A stretch of DNA of 64,000 bases from Antedon mediterranea (taxonomy: Eukaryota > Echinodermata > Crinoidea > Comatulida > Antedonidae): the NCBI RefSeq assembly GCF_964355755.1, contig NC_092674.1, positions 29,190,001 through 29,254,000 of the forward strand, in the 5' to 3' direction. Each line of letters opens with the position of its first letter. Within the stretch, counting starts at the first letter, position 1. The position numbers were made by a program, and so were the translations under genes. This document shows, piece after piece, positions 1-15,800 of this stretch. The notes under the pieces are model-generated. The model made no database searches. It was given only the letters and a program-made list of their open reading frames with translations, and was not told the origin of the DNA.

Positions 1-851
1 CTCACCAATTACTACAGGATGGTATGAACTCATTTCATCGTGCATTTGAGACTTAAGACTTAATGAGTTACAATTATGGCACTAGGTCACGATTGAACCA
101 GAAAACGAAACCACATCTCCACTACGAGTTCCAGCCAACCACAACCCATACAATAATTCAACACGTTCGTTCATTTATAACTGCAGAGTGCATCTTGTTT
201 TTCATGACGTCATGACTTATATTATTTTGACGAATTTTCACCAATAATAATAATAATATCCTGGATTTTTTTATTTTTTTTATACTATAAATACAATTTA
301 GCCAAGTTTCAAGTTTATTGTTTCACCTCTAAGCGCTGAACATCATAACCCTAGTCATTTTGTGGATCAAACATGTATGGAAACATACTCCCATAATGCA
401 GCTAGTAATCAGTGCAAAGTTGTGTCTTGATCTAACCGGGTTCCCAATGATACTCAAGAAGTAAAGGTGGATAGAAACATCAATTGCCCTGATATATAAA
501 ACCACTTATTGTACCACAATAATTATCATCATAATATTGGGTACATTTAACTTCTGTTTAACATACTTTCTTTTTATTGCAAGACAAAACAAACAGAAAA
601 CTTTAATAATTCAGGGACACAAAGTCAACTAAATCTATTAGTATTTTTGTTACATAATAAATATGATACAATTTTCAAGGTTAGCATCCAATATTCTATC
701 TGGATGAATTAATTAAACACCATGAAAGAAAAATGATGAGAAGAAGCTTTTATAAAATAAGAGGAACCAGCAATTACTATAAAATATATGACTATCCATA
801 TAAAGACAAGATGATGATAAACTGTACATATTTTGTAATTCATTTTCAAAT
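1..851. other. 3' flank and 3' UTR side of the SLC6 gene
   Basis: No coding exon is visible here. Positions 573-578 read tttatt, which is AATAAA on the minus strand about 275 bases after the SLC6 stop codon, so this is a plausible poly(A) signal for that gene. The rest is AT-rich with short ATA/ATT runs and shows no other structure I can support. Confidence 0.5.
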
Positions 852-3800
852 TTACACTTTGCTGTCTGTTGTTAATACAGGTGTGTATACAGGTGAACTA
901 TATGAGTTAACCTCTGGTACAAAGTCTGGGTTTAGTGGGGGGTAACCAGCACGCACACGGTCTTCATCCTTGGCAGGACCCCAGTCATGTGCAGGTTTCG
1001 ATGCCATTACAACACGCTAAAAATAAAACCATTTTTTAGTAAAAAAATAGTTTGATAGAGCATATAGTCAATTCCTAGAGGTCTGCTTTAGAGGTCACAT
1101 GATTTCTTAAAGCTTGTTTCCCACTTGGCTGTAATGCAATGTTGGTAAACTCACTTACATTGCGCCTATGTTATTGTGTCCTGTCAAAGTTTGTATCAAT
1201 TAGCTTATGAATGTGTAATCTATGGTTGTGTTTAGACGTATTTACCTCATGAATATTCATGAACCAAGAGATTGCACACTAGTCATTTTGTAAAATGACA
1301 AGGGAACTTATATCCACCAGCTTAGAGGGCTAGGCAATGTAAAGCTCTGTCTACACTATCAGATGTGATGTGCCCATATATGGACATGATGATGTCATAT
1401 CCCACCATATTTGGGCACTTTTTTGTCAAACTGGTTTGATAGTGTAGACCAAACCTAATGCTGTGTACTGTACTGTATGTGATGCATTGTTTTTAGTGTG
1501 TAGATGAGATATTGAGATGGTTGGCTTTCAGTTTGTTGTGAAAATTTAACAAAATATTAGGCAAGCAAGTATTAAGAAACAAGTGTTATTTTACCTCCCA
1601 GAAACTGTTTCCTTTTTGTTGATATGCAACTATGACGCCAACAACTGGGATGACAGCTACCGATACCAAAGCCAAGAACCATCCAAGGCCCTCAGCCCAT
1701 GGAGGGAATGTATAGTCTCCATATACAGCAGGCGAGTAGAACACAAAGCTTAAGATTAAAATACCCTGAAAGAAATAATATATATATATATATAAACTTT
1801 ATTTATTCATGAGACTGATGTACAGTACAACTCGTTCAATCAACATTGATTCAGTTCATGATATTACAAAATAATCCAACACCATATAAATATGAAAAAA
1901 TGAAAGAAAACATATTGAAATTGAAAAGAAAAATTACAGCAGAATCCAAAACGAAACAGTGCACAGCAATTCACTTAATATTGGAGGACTGCTTGACAGA
2001 ACTATAATTTACTCAGGTAGGCCTAGAATAATAATTTTGTTATAGCATACCATGGTTATTAGTGGAGTAACGAATTTCCAACAAATTTGCAGAGGCATCC
2101 ATGGCATGTAACCGATCATAGCTGCTACATCATTTTTAAATCTATCCATTCCTGCAAACAAGAATTTGTACATAATTTAGATGGGTAACGTTTTATGAGC
2201 AATCCTTGGCATTTTTCTTCCATAACAGGAGAGGATATGTTATCACTGTATGAATGACGGCCAATATATTATGTTTCTGGTAATTCTGAAAACATCTGTA
2301 GGTGTCCCTTAATAGGAGTTCTATGGGAATAAAACAAATTATGAAATATAAACTTACCATAAAGCCAACAGATAATGTAGCACTCAAAGACACCAAGAAC
2401 CATGGGAGAAACACCGGCTGAGTACCAGTCAAAGAGCGTCATTAGGTACACTCCACCCTAGAATTAGTTACAGAGAGATCAAAGTGTATTTATTTACAAA
2501 CATATTTAACATGGATAACATTGTTCCTAAAACAAATGGTCCATGGACTATACAAATACTGGAAACCCAACACCGGACTTTCATTTTGTTGTTATCCATA
2601 TATTAACCACACATTCAGAATATCACATTTCCGGAAAACCTATAGACATAATATTCGGGTGCATATGGTAGAGTAGTAATAATAAATAGTAATCAAGTAA
2701 TTTACAAATATTATTTATTTATTTTAACTCTCCCCCATTAACCAAAAATAAAAGCACAAATATTACAAATATAAAAATAACTGAAATGGTGCTGTACTTA
2801 TTTTTTTTTATACCATATTTTAATGAGGGTGATCCATCCAGCAATTGCTGATCATTAGGGACTCTCAGAGGTTCACAAGACAAACATATACACAAGATGC
2901 TCAACATAAACAAAGTCTTATTACAAGTCTTTGGGAGTGGAGTTGTAATTTTGTCCTTAGAAAAAATCCTAACATGTGACGGGACTCGAACCCAGGACCC
3001 TTGGAATGGTAGCCAAGCATCATAACCACCAAGCCACAACTCAACGTCTGAGTCAAATGTTGTACAAAATTTGCAAAATTACCTCCATAATGAACGGTAT
3101 GCCAAGGAAAAACGAGATGACACAGGTTGCGAACGTGATCCTGTCTTTGTACCTCATAAATCTTCCGGGATAATGATATTCTAACTCATCAACAACTGAC
3201 GTTATCACTGTCTCGAACATTACAAACTAGTAAGCACAAAAAGTAATCATTTCAATCTACAGTTTCTTACAAACTTCAATATAACTGATCTCTAAAATGT
3301 GTTTAATAAAGATGTCAATGAAAAGCAAAAAAACAAATTAAAAAAAACTTGATCAATGATCAAAAACATTACATGTTATAATATGTACTACTCTTAAATT
3401 TAAAAATATTCATTTATCATTTATTCTATATGGTCTTGTCTATAGATTGGGTACCATTTTGAAATTCGATTTTTCATCTTAATTGGCAATTTCAAATACA
3501 GTAGAACACTTCTTTTATGACACCCCTACTAAGGGCACACTTTATAAGAGTTAAAGAAATGAGGATAACCCCTATTTACAGGACACCCAATTAATAAGAC
3601 ACTTTGTTGGGTCTTGAAGGTGTCCTCTTATAGACAGTTCTACTGTATGCAGTTTATTTAATATTTTACACATTTATTTCTTAGCCAGAAAATTTGATTT
3701 GAAGCATCATTAATTTTAAGAATACGCAATACAATATATTTCATCTAAATATATTCCATGCTTTGAGGAAACCTTATAATTTAAAAGGATTTCCGCATCA

Positions 3801-6800
3801 TTAGATGCTGTAATTCACAACATTCATAATAATCATGTCATATTCATGATTTTGAATATTGGTACATTTGGACTCATTCCAACAGACAAGACCATACTTT
3901 ACACTTGTGTTTACTTTATTCTTGTTTACAATAAACCTATTTATATTTGTTATTAATTAACAGTCAACTTTGCCATCTGTCATAAACAGTAACAGTTTTA
4001 ATGGAAAATTCTATTCTAAGAATTTTATGAGAAATATATCATCTATTAAAATTGGTAGTGTCATGAATATTTTTTTAATATTTTTTGTTATAACAATTAC
4101 TGAAAATGACAGATTTTGCAGAAGACTGATTCAGCACACCAACATTTTCTCTTCATTCTTTTCTTTCTTCATCATTTCTTCCCTTTTCATTTACCCCTCC
4201 CTCTCTCTTCAACAGCAGATTCACTTTCTTACAACTAAAATTAGTTGAATTAATATTGTAAAAATAATATGTATATATGTTATATGTAGTATAACCATAA
4301 TCTGGTATAAATTCGAGCTGATAAAATAAGTACTGTACATGGTATATGTATATTTCTGGTCTTCTCCTATTTTAATATTTTAATTGAATCAATGCCTAAA
4401 ATCAAATCCGGTGAATTTTAAGATACACTGCCAACAAATTCCCTGAAAACAATTTGAATTTCTCACACAAAAGACCACCAGAAGTCCATTTTCAACCAAA
4501 CTAGATATAAAAATATCTGATTTGGTTGATTTTACAGATAATTCAAGACTTCAATTTAGGGATAATGTCAAATTATTCTAGTACTGCAGTTACTGCAGTA
4601 ACTATTGAAATCACTGAAACAATGATTTTAGTTTATTTAAATGTAGAAGTAATATATGAGGAAAAGTCACTGTAATAGTGATTACAGAAAAATCTTGCTG
4701 AACAATTGCATAAACAGACAGGTTAGAGTAGAATTAGGTAAAGAAAATGTATATACTGCAGTAACAGCAGTATAATAATTTTGACATGTTCCCTTACTGT
4801 ATATATGATGAATTCAAATTGTATCAGGTCAAATTTTAGGCTTAAAATAAGGTGCAACAAAAGGGTAAAATTGTCAGAAAAACAAATAGGATATATTTTC
4901 CAAATGACCAGAAAAATAATATGCATGTTAATGAAATTTAAAAACAGCTTTTCATGCCTTAAAAAACAATGAAAACAAACACTATTAATACTAATTTACT
5001 GTTGATAAGTACCGTCACCTGTTAGGGTGTTAGACTGCGAGAAACGTTCAGTACACATGCCTCGTTGTTTGCACCCGCAGAGTCTTGTAGAAGAAAACAA
5101 AGTTAAAGAAAAAACAATAGTATCCTAAAACAATCAATAACATACTTAAACTATGGAAAAAATATCCATTTTATTTGTTTGATGAAGAAAAACAAAAGCA
5201 AGCTAGAAACATGCAGTTTTAATTAATGATATACACTTTGACAGAGTCTGGTTATATTATATATTTTATTCAAAGTACTAATACCATGTATTATAGAATA
5301 TCCATCCATAGGATGAAAAAAATCACAAAGATCTTTGACAAAAGATACATTGTCCCCATAAAAAACATTGTTGTTGAATAGGCCATTTTAATTATTCACT
5401 TTTACCGATATTGGAAGAAAAAAAATTTACCCAATAAAACATAATTTAAGGAGACAAATTGAAGCCCATAGTTGTTCTAAACATCTTTTTTTTTATAAAT
5501 TTATTTTATAAAATCATTATTTTGGGTATTTTTTTTTATAAAAGTGAATAAAATAAATAAAACTAAAAAATGCCCAATTCATCTTAATTGTTCATGTTTT
5601 TGGGGACAATATATCTTTGAAAACAGATAACATGACACTTTCTTATTGCCAACAGACATAATGATGGTCATACGCTTCAGTGATTTCATAATCCGCAAGA
5701 AAAAAAAAATTTACCGGAACAAAAACAATGATTTTTATCTTAATTAAATTTTAATGTTATTTGGTAAACATTGCAAAAATTACGTTGGAAATCACTTTAG
5801 TCGACTACAACGCATTATTGGTAATGGAACAGTATCATGTGATGTCATAGCCTTTATTAACTCTATTTGTACTTTTGATGAAAGTTAAGTATTAATTCTA
5901 TGAGTTTAATAACATGCGCTAAAACCAGGTTAGAAAATGTCTTGCCTTTAAGACGTAATGATGATTTTATAGAAACAGGAATTACCCAATAACGATTAAT
6001 GAGAAGAATAAATTCATTTTGTATTTATTTACACAATATAAACCTTTTCTAGTTATATGTTTATATTGAATAATCAATATGGTATTACTACATTGACATT
6101 TTGAAATATAATACAGTAGTAGAAAGCTCTTGTTTAAGAATTTTTGTCCGAAAAGAAAACTTTTCTTAATATATACAATCTTTTTTATTTTGTCTAAATG
6201 TGACCTGATCTCAAACAGTAAAAAAGTATTGTATTCATAAGCATTTTTTTGACCTGGTTAATTCTTCAAGCGTTCTCTACTGTATAATACTTTTATAGAT
6301 ATCTAATTTCGATACAATCAAAAACACCGTCAAATCTTAAAACTGCATATTCTAGCTTTCATTTTCCATTTGTGTTTCTTCATTATTTGTTATAAATGGA
6401 AAATACATTCACATATTATTTACATCTTTAATGAAACAGATATATTTAAAGTATCCATATTATTATGTAAAAGCACGCAATAGTACCAAAATGATACAAA
6501 GGGGAAATACCCATCTTTTTACCAACTAGATCGTATTTTTTTCTTTTAGGAATCATGTCAAATTATTACACTGCAGTTACTGTAGTGACAACATTATTTT
6601 ACTGCAGAAAAGTGTGATTTTTATTTGCATCAATGGATATTAGTTTATGAGGAAGTTAAACAGTGTGTACGATTAACCCAAACAAGTTGCCAATTGCATT
6701 AAAAGGGTAAAGAGTAAAGAAAAATTAGTTACTGCAGTAACTGCAGTAGAACATTTTTGACATGGTTCCTTTAACCTTTTACCACAAACATATCACATGG

Positions 6801-9800
6801 TGTCATCAACAACATCATTCCAATACTCATTCACATTTTTCAAATTCATCAAAATAAAAAAACCGCTATCTCTCCACATGCCATCCACATGAAGTCTTGT
6901 GATTAGGTTTTCATCTTTGCATTATTAAGTAGTTGAATGTTTAGATGTCTGATGTCATGTATGTATAGAAACTATTAAATGTTCTATTTATTTATTTATT
7001 CATTCATCAATATAAATTCAATTTCAATGAAATGATTAATGTCAAAAGGGTGAAATAACACTAAAAGAAGAATCTTAAATATTTATTTAAAAGTATTGTC
7101 AACATTTTATTTTTGTGCTCAAAATGGATTGCACTTTTAGTAAGATTAGAATTAAATGAATTGGAAAATATTTTTAGGTCAACACAATCAATGAATTAAG
7201 TTCCAAATTGTTTTGACAAAACAGGATGTCACAGGCTTCAATTCCTATTGGGGACAGTCTTAAGGAAACAAACCTCAAATTTAGCCTGAAGTAAAAATAT
7301 CGGACCTACTGGCCTAAAATTAATCATATCTGGACTTGTGCACATACAGTACTGTATTTATATTACTGTATTTTACAGTCTAGAACTAAAGTAATTGTAT
7401 TTGGTTATTGACCAAGAGGAATTATAAAATCACTCAATATAAGTAATGCGAGTGAGTGGCCGAGCGGTTAAGACAGTGGAACCGTAATTACATAGCCATA
7501 ACATCAGCAGGGGTTCGAGGCTCACTCACTCCATGGTTCTGGTGGTAGAACGAGTCTTCTCGGATAAGGACTATAAAAAGTAGGTCCAGTGTACACATCT
7601 AGCTCGTGTGCACTTTAAAGAACCTAGTACATCTTTCGAGAAGAGTAGGGGGTTACCCCGGTGTATTAGTACATCACAACCACTGATCACCAACTGGGCC
7701 CTCTGGGAGACCAGTCTTTGACTGAAGAGGTTACCCAGTATAAATATAAATTTCAATTCAATTCAAATGCGCACAGCCAGGAATTGAATTGGTCTATAGA
7801 AATTTTGCAAGAATATCTGTGAGGAGCAATTAAATATAATTATTGTTATATATACATTTTATATTATAACTATTATATTGTAGGTTTTTAGTCTTTAAGA
7901 TTACCAGATATCGAAATAATCTATTTACATTTGAGTGGTTCACATTAATAATGTATGTGCACAGGAATTATTTTGCAAGACCATCAGAGTGTGACTGACA
8001 TCTTGAATTGAATGAATACAGCTGTATATCAAGAACCATCAGACTTTCAGAAACATGATTGAAATGATGTGTTCAAATGTTTGTCATGACAAAGGGGTCA
8101 AGCAAAGATGACCTTGAATGACTTGATTATGATTTATGTGATAATAATAATAATAATTCAATGAGTTTCCTTTTCAACCATAACCTTCACAATAAAATTA
8201 AATTCTCACAACTTTTAAAAAGCGATCTTCGTTGTAAACTTCAACCAACATTTCACCATCATTTAATACAGTATTAACTCTCTATATTTATTATCAGTGT
8301 TTGTGATAAAATCATTTGATTACATTTTATTTTCAAATAATTTTCAAATAGAAATATTAAGATTACCGTGAAATTGATCAGTGGACAATCTGGCGCAAAT
8401 AAAATCTCTTGATTATACAAAGTACAATAAGGTTACTTTCACATCACAGACTATACCATGATTAATTTAAAACATTTTTTGGCAGCATAATAGTACAGTA
8501 TTTATATAGATTTATGCCACTGTAAATCAAATTTTCAATCCAATAATGTCACTACAGTACTTTAGTTTTCAATAAAATGTCAAATTTTCAATCCAATAAT
8601 GTCACTACTTTAGTTTTCAATCAAATGTCAAATTTTCAATGAAATGTCACTATAATTTTCAATTAAATTTGACTAATTTTCAATCAAGTGGCAATAAATT
8701 TCAATCAAATGGCAATAAATTTCAATCAAATGTCACTATAATTTTCAATCAAATTTGACTAATTTTCAATCAAATGCCAAAATTTAATTTATGATGTTAA
8801 TCATCAACTCAATCTACTTTCCATTTTAATTGAATAAGATTCAAGAGATTAAAAACCACAACTTACCTCACTATCAAGACCAACAATGAAAAGCATGAAG
8901 AAAAATAAAAATGCCCACAACTGAGGGCAAGGCATCAATGAAACTGCCTCCGGGTAGACGATAAAAGCGAGGCCAGGTCCTATTACAATGCAAGAAATAA
9001 CAACAGAAATCAACTAAAATACAGTATGTCTAAAAAGCACAATGTATTAGAAAATCTAGAAAACAGTGTATAAAAATAAAATCTACTCGAGGCCAAACAG
9101 ACAATGGTAAATAAAAGTAAAGATATTGCAAAACTTTACCAGTTTAGTTTGATGTAAATTATTTAGATTAAAATAGGTGTCTAAGTAGGGTACAGGTACT
9201 TTATCACACAAATTCATAATCCAATCTACATGGTAAATGGATGGGTACAGGTACTTTATGGTTATAATAACTTCATCCATTTACCATGTAGATTGGATTA
9301 TGAATTTGTGTGATAAAGTTATTATAACCATGTGACTATGTGGCGTCGGTTTATTTAAATTTTTTTTTTTTTTTAAATACTAATAATTTATTTATACACT
9401 TGTAATTTGTTCTTGACCTATGGAGAAATTTGTACTCTGTATTCTTTTTTCCGAAATGAAAGATGAAATGAAATTATACATTATTTGTTTACAAATTTCA
9501 TTGCTAAATGCCCAGGTTGTACTAATAAAACTAAAAGTTTTCATAAAATCCAGTATGATCTTGAATTTATTCAAAAAATTATTAACATCTTCATTTTTGG
9601 CAATGAATTATAAAACCTAATAATAAATGTCAAAATTAATATTATAAATTGGATGATATTTTAACCTTAATGTTCGAGAATATTGGCACAGAAATTATGA
9701 TTTTTTTTTTCTGGTTTACTGTTTACTGTGGGCCGAGCATGGAGGTATTAATTTTATACTCTGGACAAGTGAAATTGGGTTTTATTTTTCACATTTTTTT

Positions 9801-12800
9801 TTACTGTAGGCACACAAATTGTATGTTGTGATAAAGTTTAGAAAAAGCATAAATTGAATTTCTTTTTTTTTTCTTTGAACAAATAAAATCCTTATAACTA
9901 TCATTTTATATACCCATATTAATCAAATATTTTGTTGTTAAAGATGTACAGTATTGTCCCCACAAACCAAAAAAAAATGAAGGTTATTAAAATCAGACTT
10001 TGAATAGGCCACATTGCAGTTTTAATAGTTTAAAAGTTATTTACTTCCGTAGAAAAAAAGACAGAACTAAAATAATGATTTCATCAATATTCAAACATCA
10101 ATAGGATCGTTCAAAAATATTGGCAAGATCGCATGTTATCAGTAATGATTCGACATAGACTACCAACAGCTTGTCTATCAATTTATTATAACAGTAGGCC
10201 TACCTACCATGGCAATTATGCAAATGTTATGCAAATGATAAGTCATAAGAACAAGTTAAGGGTAGTGTCGACAACTTGAATGTTTTGGTACTTAGTTAAA
10301 TAGGTTTATAATTATGTATGTCAAGATTGATTTATTTGTAATCTAACATGTGAAAGTTCTGTTAATATTGCACAAAGCCTGAATACCATGTTTTTTATTA
10401 TTTTATTGCATTTTAATCAAAGCACATGCTGATAATTTCCTCCTTTTCCTCATACAACAATTGAACAATTTATAACGACACACACTTTACATCTTGCATG
10501 GGTAAAAACAATTTTGGTCGGGTTTTATAAATTTTGTTTTTAATTTTATGTTGTTAAAATTAAAGATGTATTGAAATATGAAGATTATTTAAATTGTTTA
10601 GATCCAATTCTTAGTTAAAATGGCATATGCAACAAAAACAATTTTAACAATTACTTTTCAAGGAGACAATACATCTTTATCTTTCATTTCAGTTTCTACT
10701 AAATAATTCATAGTTAGAAAAGAGGTGAGTGGGGCTTAGCTATGTTTTGAATTTATGAGAGCATAAGAAATATATACCTGATTCAACTACTTTCTCAACT
10801 GGTACCCCAGCGTCCTGAGCCATGAAACCTAGAATTGAGAATACGACAAAGCCTGAGAAGAGACTAGTACAGCATCCACTAATAACAATGTTGATTCCGC
10901 TCCTAAAAAAAGAATGAAAACAGATAATAACAATGATTAATCAGATTAATTAATGATTGGTCAGAATGTAGCTTGAAAAAGAGAATCACATGTATAATAC
11001 AATGGTAAATATGGTTGTTTTATATGAAACTGGAGAAAAAATGACAATTAGACTGTTTAACAACTCAACAGTTCTTTAGTGGCGGATCCAGCATTATAGA
11101 CTAGGGGGGCTAAATATTTATTAAAAGATAAAAACGATCTGTCAGGTTGCAGAAAAATAAAAATAGTAATTATTTTGTTTTAAAAAGTTAAATTTTAGGG
11201 GGGTGGGGAGGGGGTGGTTGGTATAATGCCTGTTTGGTATAATGCAAACTTTGGTAATGGTAATTAATACTGAGGCATAATATTGAAATTTCATAGTTTG
11301 CAAAAAAAGACTGTTAAAAGATAACTTACCTAAGGATGTCTTTGTTAAACTTATTGTAACTTGCCAAAGTCAACATTCCACCCCACGCCGCGGCAAAAGA
11401 ATAAAATACTTGGTTAGCAGCGGCGCGCCATACCTACAGTACAAGAAAAAAATCATTATTCAAATTAATATTTTTGTTTTTTTTGTACTTATTTTACAAG
11501 ATTAAATTATAGTCTTAAACATATAAATGGTAATTTTTCTGGCTGTTTTACTTTGTTTTGATTTAGCTTTTCGCTTTTTTTTTGTTTCTCTATTGAGATC
11601 CAGCCACTGATACCCACAGCATTGTCATTTTCCAGTAATTTGCCTTTGAATTTATATATAAATTAAATATGGCCACAAAAGTTTTAAAAAAATACTTAAT
11701 ATAATAAAATTAATAATAAAATAATTGAAATTATTGTTGTTGTTTACCTTTAAATCTCCGAGTTTAGCAAAATCAGGTTTGATGAAGAAAATGATTCCAT
11801 CAATAGCGCCTGGAAGTGTAACACCGCGGATGAACAGGATGAAAAGCAACACAAATGGAAAAGTAGCAGTGAAATAAACAACCTTTAAAATAAATATCAT
11901 TAAATTTAATTGAATACACACTTCGACAGTAAAGTGACAATGCCTTTAATAAAAAATACTTTAAAAAACAGGGGCAGATCCAGGATTTTAAAACAAATAA
12001 ATAATATTAATAGTATAGATATATATTTCTATAATATTGATATCAAAATTAGTTATGAAGTGAATTTTAACTGTCAAAAAGAGGGAGGAGGGCAACCACA
12101 TGGATCCACCAATAAAAAATATGCATAAATACTACATTTTTCCCTTTTTTAGATTTTAGTATCTGTATTGTTTACACAATTTTCATTTAAAAAAAAAATA
12201 ATCTGTATTCAATTAGTTTTACAATTCTCATTTCATGAATTGATTGAATAGGCATACTATTACTACATTTAAAAAAAGACAAAGAACTTTAAATATTGTA
12301 AATAGCCAATCAATACATTTTAACACCAGATATACACAATCCTGTAATCAAATTAAACTAAATCATATTCAAAAAAATCATCTGCTTTTGTTCACACTAT
12401 TTCAATGAATACTTGATACAATGGTTATTATTCTGTTCAGTGTGATCACAAATCCACTATGTCCATATCATAAACAACAACTATAAAACCATTATTTCAT
12501 TCTGTGTCGATGGAAAACCACACCACAGCTATTGTGCTGTAAATTACAATTTTCACATAATTTTAGATTATTTAATTAATTAATTAATTCTTAATTTTCA
12601 CAACAATAATTGAAATTGGATAATAATTAAATTATTGCATAATTTTGTTGTGAACAATATTTTTAAGAAAAATTAGCAGATGATGTTTTATATGTTGGAT
12701 TGACAATGCAACTGTTTGGTGTCATTTTTAATTCAATTTTTTGTACTCAATCTCAGCATATTTATAATGTTCAGAACAAATTCATTAGATTCCTTACTCG

Positions 12801-15800
12801 CACTTGTCCTAATTATAATGTTTCTCTTATTTCTCTTGAAAATCGTAGAGTTGTTTTTGATATGGTTTTTTTATACAACTCATTCAATTCTGTTTATGAT
12901 TGTCCTCTTGTTGCTTTGTTTAAGTTCAATATACCAACTCGCAGCAAGTGTTTGCTTCACGTTCCTTGTGGTCGTGTTGAATGCACAAAACAAGGTATTT
13001 TTCAGCGGTTACCTAACACTTAATAGGTTACTTGTTTGGATATTGATTTATTTTATGATAGTTTAAATGTATTTAAGGGTAAAATTGTTAAATCTCTTTA
13101 ATGTTGTCTTCTTTGTTTATGTTTTTGTTGTTTATTTGAATACATTTTATAGTTTATTAAGTTTAGATTCAACCTGTTAGTGGCGGTTTCATCGCTGTTG
13201 GTTGACAACTGAATAAAATAAATAAATGGACATATTTTTTTTACAGAATCCTTTATTCGAGTGTGAATAAAAACTTGATTAATTTCTTTAGATAGGAATT
13301 AGTTGCTGATTCTGTGTACATAAATGAAATGTAACAACTATAAACCAAAGGAATACTATTCTACAATAAGAGACATCAAGGATTTCAAAAGACAACCATT
13401 TACAGTTATTTGGCATTATTTCTACATAGCTACTAGATTAACATATAAAACCCAGATTACTACTCTATTGAGTATTCTCAAAGAATTAGGTTCACAATTA
13501 TTTGTATTTGAATTGAATGACTCGGTGGTATTACCTTTCCAGAAGAATGAATTCCTCTGATCAAGCAGAGATAGACAACAACCCAAGCGATAAAGAGACA
13601 AAGCAACAGTTCCAATCGTACACTACCAAGATCATGTAGTCCGTCGCTGATTCCCAACACTTTATGCCTATAAAGAAAACAAATCTTGAATTATTTTTTT
13701 TTACACTGTACACAGTTTTACTAATGTAGCTGACATGCAATTACTTAATAATGCTTTGAAATATTTTATATTGAAAGGACGGAATGCTTTACAATGATAT
13801 GTTTTACATTGGCTTGCAGCCAATTCCATTTTGGCGCCAACCAGACAATTCATTCCCAGGCAAGTATAAAATACCTTTTTTAAAAGTATTATTATTATTA
13901 AATATCCTAAATAAATCTCATACAATCAAACTATAATAACCACAGCAAAGCTCTGTTTACACTATCAAACTTATGTGATAAAAAAATGTGATGTGCCCAT
14001 GGACACGATGATGTCATATCACTACCATAATGTGGGCATCACTACCATATTTAGGCATCAAACGTACGAAAAAAATTCTTCACTCGCTCGGACAACTTTC
14101 GGTGCCATTGTTGTTGCTTCGGTTATCGGAGCATCGGTGACGTTCGTTACATTTGCTAGCAATTCTTTAATAGAACCACATTGATCCGTATTCCATGTGT
14201 TATTGCATCCAATCCACGGCAGCGTTTTCCACATTGACGCGTACATGTAGTAGATAGTCCACGTTATGATGAGGATGTAATAGAGGGAACAGAGCGCACA
14301 AATCAGCGTGATTGCGTAACCAACACCTAAAATTAAATTATCGTTTATTTACTGTAGTAGATCATAGACATTTAGACAACATATTTAAATATTCCCTTAG
14401 TTAGTTAGTTGGATTCATATATCATTCATTTTTTATTTTTTTATTTTTTAATATTTTTGGGTTTTTAAGAGATCATTAGTGAGATTTTAAATTTAACTGA
14501 CTTTTTATTATTACAGTATTATAATTTTACATTTTTAAATATAGGTTGTTACTTATTATAATCAAATCCAACACAAATCCATAATTAACACACATAGGAT
14601 TATCTGATATTTTCAAATATTATTACAAAAACAGACAAGATTCGTACCATCACTTTTTAAAATTTTCTCTACTTTATTCATAAATATACATTTTGTTTAT
14701 ACTTGGTCCATGTATACACAGTATATGTAAATCATTAATTTCATACTTTAAATATTTTTCTTTGTTGTAAATAATTTTCTGATACTTGTAATTTCCCAAC
14801 AATCTATAAAGTACGTACTGTAAACACAAAGCATTTTGCATGTGGAGAATATAAGTCATTGACCTTTTAATATGCTTGCACAAACCAACACATTACGATG
14901 ATTGGCAAATAAAATCAGAATTTTAAACTGGGTCAGCGTTGGGGGTTAACAATCTAGATTGAAGATGGCCACAAACTACAGACAGTACATTAATAAAGGA
15001 AATAATAAGTAATAACAATAAACGTGGGTCCAGGATTTTGAAACCTTTTAAAACAGATGGGAATGAATTAAAAGCAAACCCTTTGTATTAACAAATTTGT
15101 CAGGAATAACGCCACCAGATGTTTGTTGTTCTCATAAGAATTTACCTCCCAATTAAGTATCATTATTTAAAGACAATCAAAATCTTAGAAAGGCAATGTG
15201 CTTAATGTTTCCAAACAATCTGCTCTTTGATAGCTTCCTGAAAATCATTTAAACACCCAATAGATATACACTTGACAACATGTGTTTAAACCATCAATGA
15301 TAAGTATCGAGATGATAACATTATTAACATTAATGTAATTCATTCTCAGTGCACACAGGTCAAATGTCAAATATGTGAACATACCTTTAAATAGAGGACT
15401 AATCTTCCAGGCAGATATAATACCCAGGCTTGTGAACTGTCCCAGCGACAATTCTAATTGGACCAGTGGCAAGCCTGCGAGGATTACCATGGTTACATAA
15501 GGAATTAAGAAGGCACCTAAATAAAAAAAAAAACAATAGAAAGTTTAACAAATAAAATAACCTACATTGTGAATTTCACATTCAAATAACAAAACCTCTT
15601 TTTTTTAAATTTCATCTTCAATATAGGCCATTCAGTCTTCTTTTCCAGTAAATAACTCAATCATTATCAGTAAGTAGCTCATCTCTAGTAGGCCTATGTG
15701 TAAGCATCATCAGTATATTATTGCACAGTTTAACATACCTCCTCCATTGATGTAACAAAGGTATGGAAATCTCCACACATTTCCGAGCCCAATGAAATAA

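Larger units (their letters stand above)
3227..8866 (-). other. Large SLC6 intron 8 (5.6 kb)
   Basis: No exon is visible on either strand. It holds several small transposons annotated separately (3497, 4559, 5341, 6549, 7445) and an AT-rich satellite-like stretch near 8.5-8.8 kb. The remaining parts are AT-rich with nothing else that I can support. Confidence 0.6.

Noticed and set aside
7447-7520. Functional tRNA gene
   Set aside because: The A and B boxes are good, but the same head with the same long body recurs at 43.8 and 48.4 kb, so it is a SINE.
12700-13066. Plus-strand genes of 107 and 116 aa in two frames
   Set aside because: One frame is a LINE C-terminal remnant and the other is its shadow.
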